DNA of 6,166 nt from an uncultured Hyphomicrobiales bacterium (lineage in GTDB: Bacteria; Pseudomonadota; Alphaproteobacteria; Rhizobiales; CAJQND01): NCBI GenBank assembly GCA_905479595.1, contig CAJQND010000288.1:1-6166 (forward strand), in the 5' to 3' direction. This document shows, in pieces, positions 4,956-6,166 of the stretch. The first letter of the stretch is position 1. Each line of letters opens with the position of its first letter. The translations under genes and the position numbers were made by a program. A model generated the notes under the pieces. That model saw only the letters and a program-made list of their open reading frames with translations, was not told the DNA's origin and ran no database searches.

Positions 4956-6166
4956 TTAAAGCTTGTCGCGCATTCCCAAAGTACGCAGGCGCAAGGCATT
5001 GAGCTTGATGAAGCCCTGAGCGTCATATTGGTCGTACGCGCCCTGGTCGTCTTCAAAAGTCACCAATGCCTCATCATAAAGGGATTTACCACTTTCACGC
5101 CCAACCACAATAACGTTGCCCTTATAGAGTTTCAGGCGAACGCTGCCCTCCACATTTTCTTGGCTTTTATCGATAGCTGCCTGCAGCATTTCGCGCTCTG
5201 GCGAAAACCAGAAACCATTGTAGATAAGCTCGGCATAGCGCGGCATCAGCTCGTCCTTGAGGTGGGCAGCACCCCGGTCGAGGGTGAGCGATTCCATTGC
5301 CCGGTGGGCAGTCAGCAATATGGTGCCGCCCGGGGTTTCATAAACCCCGCGCGATTTCATGCCGACAAAGCGGTTTTCCACCAGATCGAGACGGCCAATG
5401 CCATTATCATGGCCAAGCTGGTTGAGCTTGGTCAGCAGTTCAGCTGGCGACAATGCTTTATCGTCTATCGAGATGGCATCGCCGCTCTTAAAACCAACAG
5501 TGATGTAGGTCGGGGTATCAGGTGCATCTTCCGGGTCGATTGTGCGCTGGAACACATAAGGTTCAGGTTCCTGAGACGGGTCTTCAAGAATCTTGCCTTC
5601 AGAAGAGGAGTGCAACAAATTAGCGTCAACGGAGAAGGGTGCTTCGCCGCGTTTGTCTTTTGGCACAGGGATCTGGTGTTTTTCAGCAAAGTCGATGAGA
5701 TCGCTGCGGCTCTTGAAATCCCAATCACGCCAAGGCGCAATAATTTTAATCGCGGGTTCAAGCGCATAAGCCGCAAGTTCAAAACGGATCTGGTCATTAC
5801 CCTTGCCGGTGGCACCGTGGGCAATCGCATCTGCTCCGGTCTCGCGAGCGATCTCAATGAGCCGTTTGGAAATCAATGGCCGGGCGATAGAGGTGCCAAG
5901 CAAATAGACACCCTGATAAACCGCATTGGCGCGGAACATGGGGAAAACGAAATCGCGGACGAACTCTTCGCGCAAATCCTCAATATAGATTTCATTGATG
6001 CCCATCATTTCAGCTTTACGGCGCGCTGGTTCCAATTCTTCGCCCTGGCCCAGGTCAGCAGTGAAGGTCACCACCTCGCAATTATAGGTTTCTTTCAGCC
6101 ATTTCAGAATGATTGAAGTGTCGAGCCCGCCTGAATAGGCCAGTACTACTTTTTTGATGTCACCAT
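4956..6166 (-). CDS. argG: Argininosuccinate synthase, 5' end beyond the right edge
   Basis: Cytosolic enzyme joining citrulline and aspartate at the cost of ATP (to AMP and PPi) to give argininosuccinate, the penultimate step of arginine synthesis. The window holds 402 codons, from GDIKKVVL to the stop; by comparison with relatives only about three to five N-terminal residues are missing. Internal GTGs near 6074 are not the true start, because the nucleotide-binding loop AYSGGLDTS (in-window residues 9-17) lies upstream of them in the same frame. Other conserved blocks: ADLGQGEE (36-43), AHGATGKGNDQ (115-125), SVDANLLHSSSEG (178-190) and SRGVYETPGGTIL. No frameshift or lost key residue is seen. 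The pyrophosphate it releases is a substrate for Ppa. No terminator is visible between it and the J-domain gene. Confidence 0.97.
   Translation of the reverse strand, partial: GDIKKVVLAYSGGLDTSIILKWLKETYNCEVVTFTADLGQGEELEPARRKAEMMGINEIYIEDLREEFVRDFVFPMFRANAVYQGVYLLGTSIARPLISKRLIEIARETGADAIAHGATGKGNDQIRFELAAYALEPAIKIIAPWRDWDFKSRSDLIDFAEKHQIPVPKDKRGEAPFSVDANLLHSSSEGKILEDPSQEPEPYVFQRTIDPEDAPDTPTYITVGFKSGDAISIDDKALSPAELLTKLNQLGHDNGIGRLDLVENRFVGMKSRGVYETPGGTILLTAHRAMESLTLDRGAAHLKDELMPRYAELIYNGFWFSPEREMLQAAIDKSQENVEGSVRLKLYKGNVIVVGRESGKSLYDEALVTFEDDQGAYDQYDAQGFIKLNALRLRTLGMRDKL

Noticed and set aside
5028..6116. 362-codon plus-strand reading frame opposite argG
   Set aside because: It lies wholly within argG, whose conserved motifs are unambiguous. 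The antisense translation has no recognisable domain and no ribosome binding site I could find.

Overview
The window looks like a chromosomal core segment from an alphaproteobacterium, most likely of the Rhizobiales/Hyphomicrobiales type. The evidence is the close resemblance of the ArgG, Ppa and TypA proteins to the rhizobial forms as I remember them, plus moderate GC content. I cannot name a genus.

Layout from left to right. Positions 1-118 hold no ORF I believe in. They fold as a rod-like, bulged hairpin that could be the right-hand part of a 6S-like RNA running off the left edge (tentative). Positions 155-503 hold three copies of a roughly 102-106 bp element. Each copy is a chain of four small hairpins that ends in a conserved tail, ACTGYCGTGAGCGATA. 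The stems differ between copies but stay base-paired. One copy is inverted, head to head with the second, and the second and third lie in tandem. Next come a terminator (581-598) and inorganic pyrophosphatase ppa on the minus strand. A divergent 123-bp spacer separates ppa from a two-domain chromate transporter gene, chrA, on the plus strand. chrA runs tail to tail into the translational GTPase gene typA (minus), and their stop codons overlap. A 159-bp spacer separates typA from a divergent gene for a small protein with a C-terminal J domain. That gene runs tail to tail, 2 bp apart, into argG (minus), whose first few codons lie beyond the right edge.

The protein genes are mostly unrelated housekeeping functions: pyrophosphate removal, ribosome-associated GTPase, arginine biosynthesis and co-chaperone. 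No obvious operon joins them, because every adjacent pair is divergent or convergent. ppa and typA share a TTGCAGTGCA dyad upstream of their starts. The least explained and most interesting part is the hairpin-element cluster at 155-503, which looks like a structured repeat family, either a mobile non-autonomous element or an RNA/DNA structural element, and not coding sequence.
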